From NCBI RefSeq assembly GCF_005280205.1, contig NZ_SUND01000008.1, forward strand, positions 124,001 to 188,000: a DNA stretch of 64,000 nucleotides, written 5' to 3'. Source of the stretch: Bacillus yapensis. Lineage in GTDB: Bacteria > Bacillota > Bacilli > Bacillales > Cytobacillaceae. Shown in pieces: positions 63,790 to 64,000 of this stretch (position 1 is the stretch's first letter; each line of letters starts with the position of its first letter). A program made the position numbers and the translations under genes. Below the pieces are notes generated by a model. It made no database searches. It saw nothing but the letters and a program-made list of their open reading frames with translations, and was not told the origin of the DNA.

Positions 63790-64000
63790 GTGAAAAAGTC
63801 AAAATATTTTCTACTTTTATCTTTAATGCTAGTAATCAGCTCATTCCTTGCTGCTTGTGGTGGCGGAGATGATGCTGGTAAAGACAAAGAAGGTGCTGAT
63901 AACACAGCAGCTGTTCAAGAACTTAAAATGTTGGAGTCTACTGCAATTCCATCTATGGATAGCGTAATGGCTCAAGATACTGTAAGTTTCACAACATTAA
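63790..64000 (+). CDS. oppA: Oligopeptide-binding lipoprotein, OppA type (N-terminal part)
   Basis: The gene runs off the window; 70 codons are visible. GTG start, 7 nt after GGGGAGG. Signal peptide KKSKYFLLLSLMLVISSFLAAC with lipobox LAAC, then a Gly/Asp/Lys linker and the start of an SBP_bac_5 domain (LKMLESTAIPSMDSVMAQD). The location after trpS matches oppABCDF of B. subtilis, where OppA binds oligopeptides and quorum-sensing peptides. Confidence 0.85.
   Translation, partial: MKKSKYFLLLSLMLVISSFLAACGGGDDAGKDKEGADNTAAVQELKMLESTAIPSMDSVMAQDTVSFTTL

Overview
The window is a stretch of chromosome from a low-GC, endospore-forming Bacillaceae bacterium. Evidence for this is a complete gerPABCDEF spore-coat/germination operon, strong AGGAGG ribosome binding sites, sigma-A, sigma-K, CtsR, CodY, FapR and NrdR-type sites, and gene order that follows Bacillus subtilis in long blocks: addA | gerP; yisK-yisL / yisN-asnO; yitK-yitL (yajQ-cvfB); yitS-yitT-(DUF3813)-yitU-yitW; argCJBD-carAB-argF-yjzC; yjzD-yjaU-yjaV-med-fabHA-fabF-yjaZ-app-yjbA-trpS-opp. 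No rRNA or tRNA gene, CRISPR array or prophage was seen. The species cannot be named from the sequence alone.

Layout. 1-3.3 kb: the 3' end of addA, an intergenic array of 52-bp repeats where B. subtilis has sbcDC, and the gerP operon. 3.4-13.4 kb: an acyl-CoA ligase, a DUF418 membrane protein, yisK, yisL, a FIST-PAS-GGDEF-EAL signalling protein, yisN and asnO. 13.5-16.5 kb: a second 52-bp repeat array, a NERD/zinc-ribbon protein and a membrane-anchored GH13 protein whose catalytic residues are all substituted. 16.5-20.6 kb: a class I ribonucleotide reductase operon (alpha, beta, flavodoxin) behind a promoter, two NrdR boxes, a cobalamin riboswitch and a leader terminator. 20.6-26.9 kb: yajQ, cvfB, a 20-bp repeat array, small conserved genes, degV, yitT, yitU and yitW. 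26.9-33.9 kb: an anaerobiosis module (radical SAM/SPASM protein, moaA, scdA, moeA-mobB, ywiC, fnr). Four of its promoters carry an Fnr-type box at the same distance from the -10 element. 34-43.6 kb: the arginine operon argCJBD-carAB-argF. 43.6-45.1 kb: an IS3-family element inserted in the loop of the argF terminator. 45.2-63.5 kb: yjzC, CtsR-controlled clpB, yjzD, yjaU, yjaV, med, fabH-fabF, yjaZ, an oligopeptide ABC operon, yjbA, trpS and a DUF3899 protein. The window ends in the first codons of an oppA-type lipoprotein gene with CodY-like boxes.

The observations most worth following are: (1) two unrelated-looking 52-bp arrays that share an exact skeleton, TGTCA-N17-TGACA-N25; (2) an IS element and two palindromic mini-elements with matching ends, all three in the loops of intrinsic terminators; (3) B12 riboswitch plus NrdR control of a B12-independent ribonucleotide reductase; (4) a GH13 pseudoenzyme; (5) an Fnr-controlled radical SAM/SPASM protein of unknown substrate.
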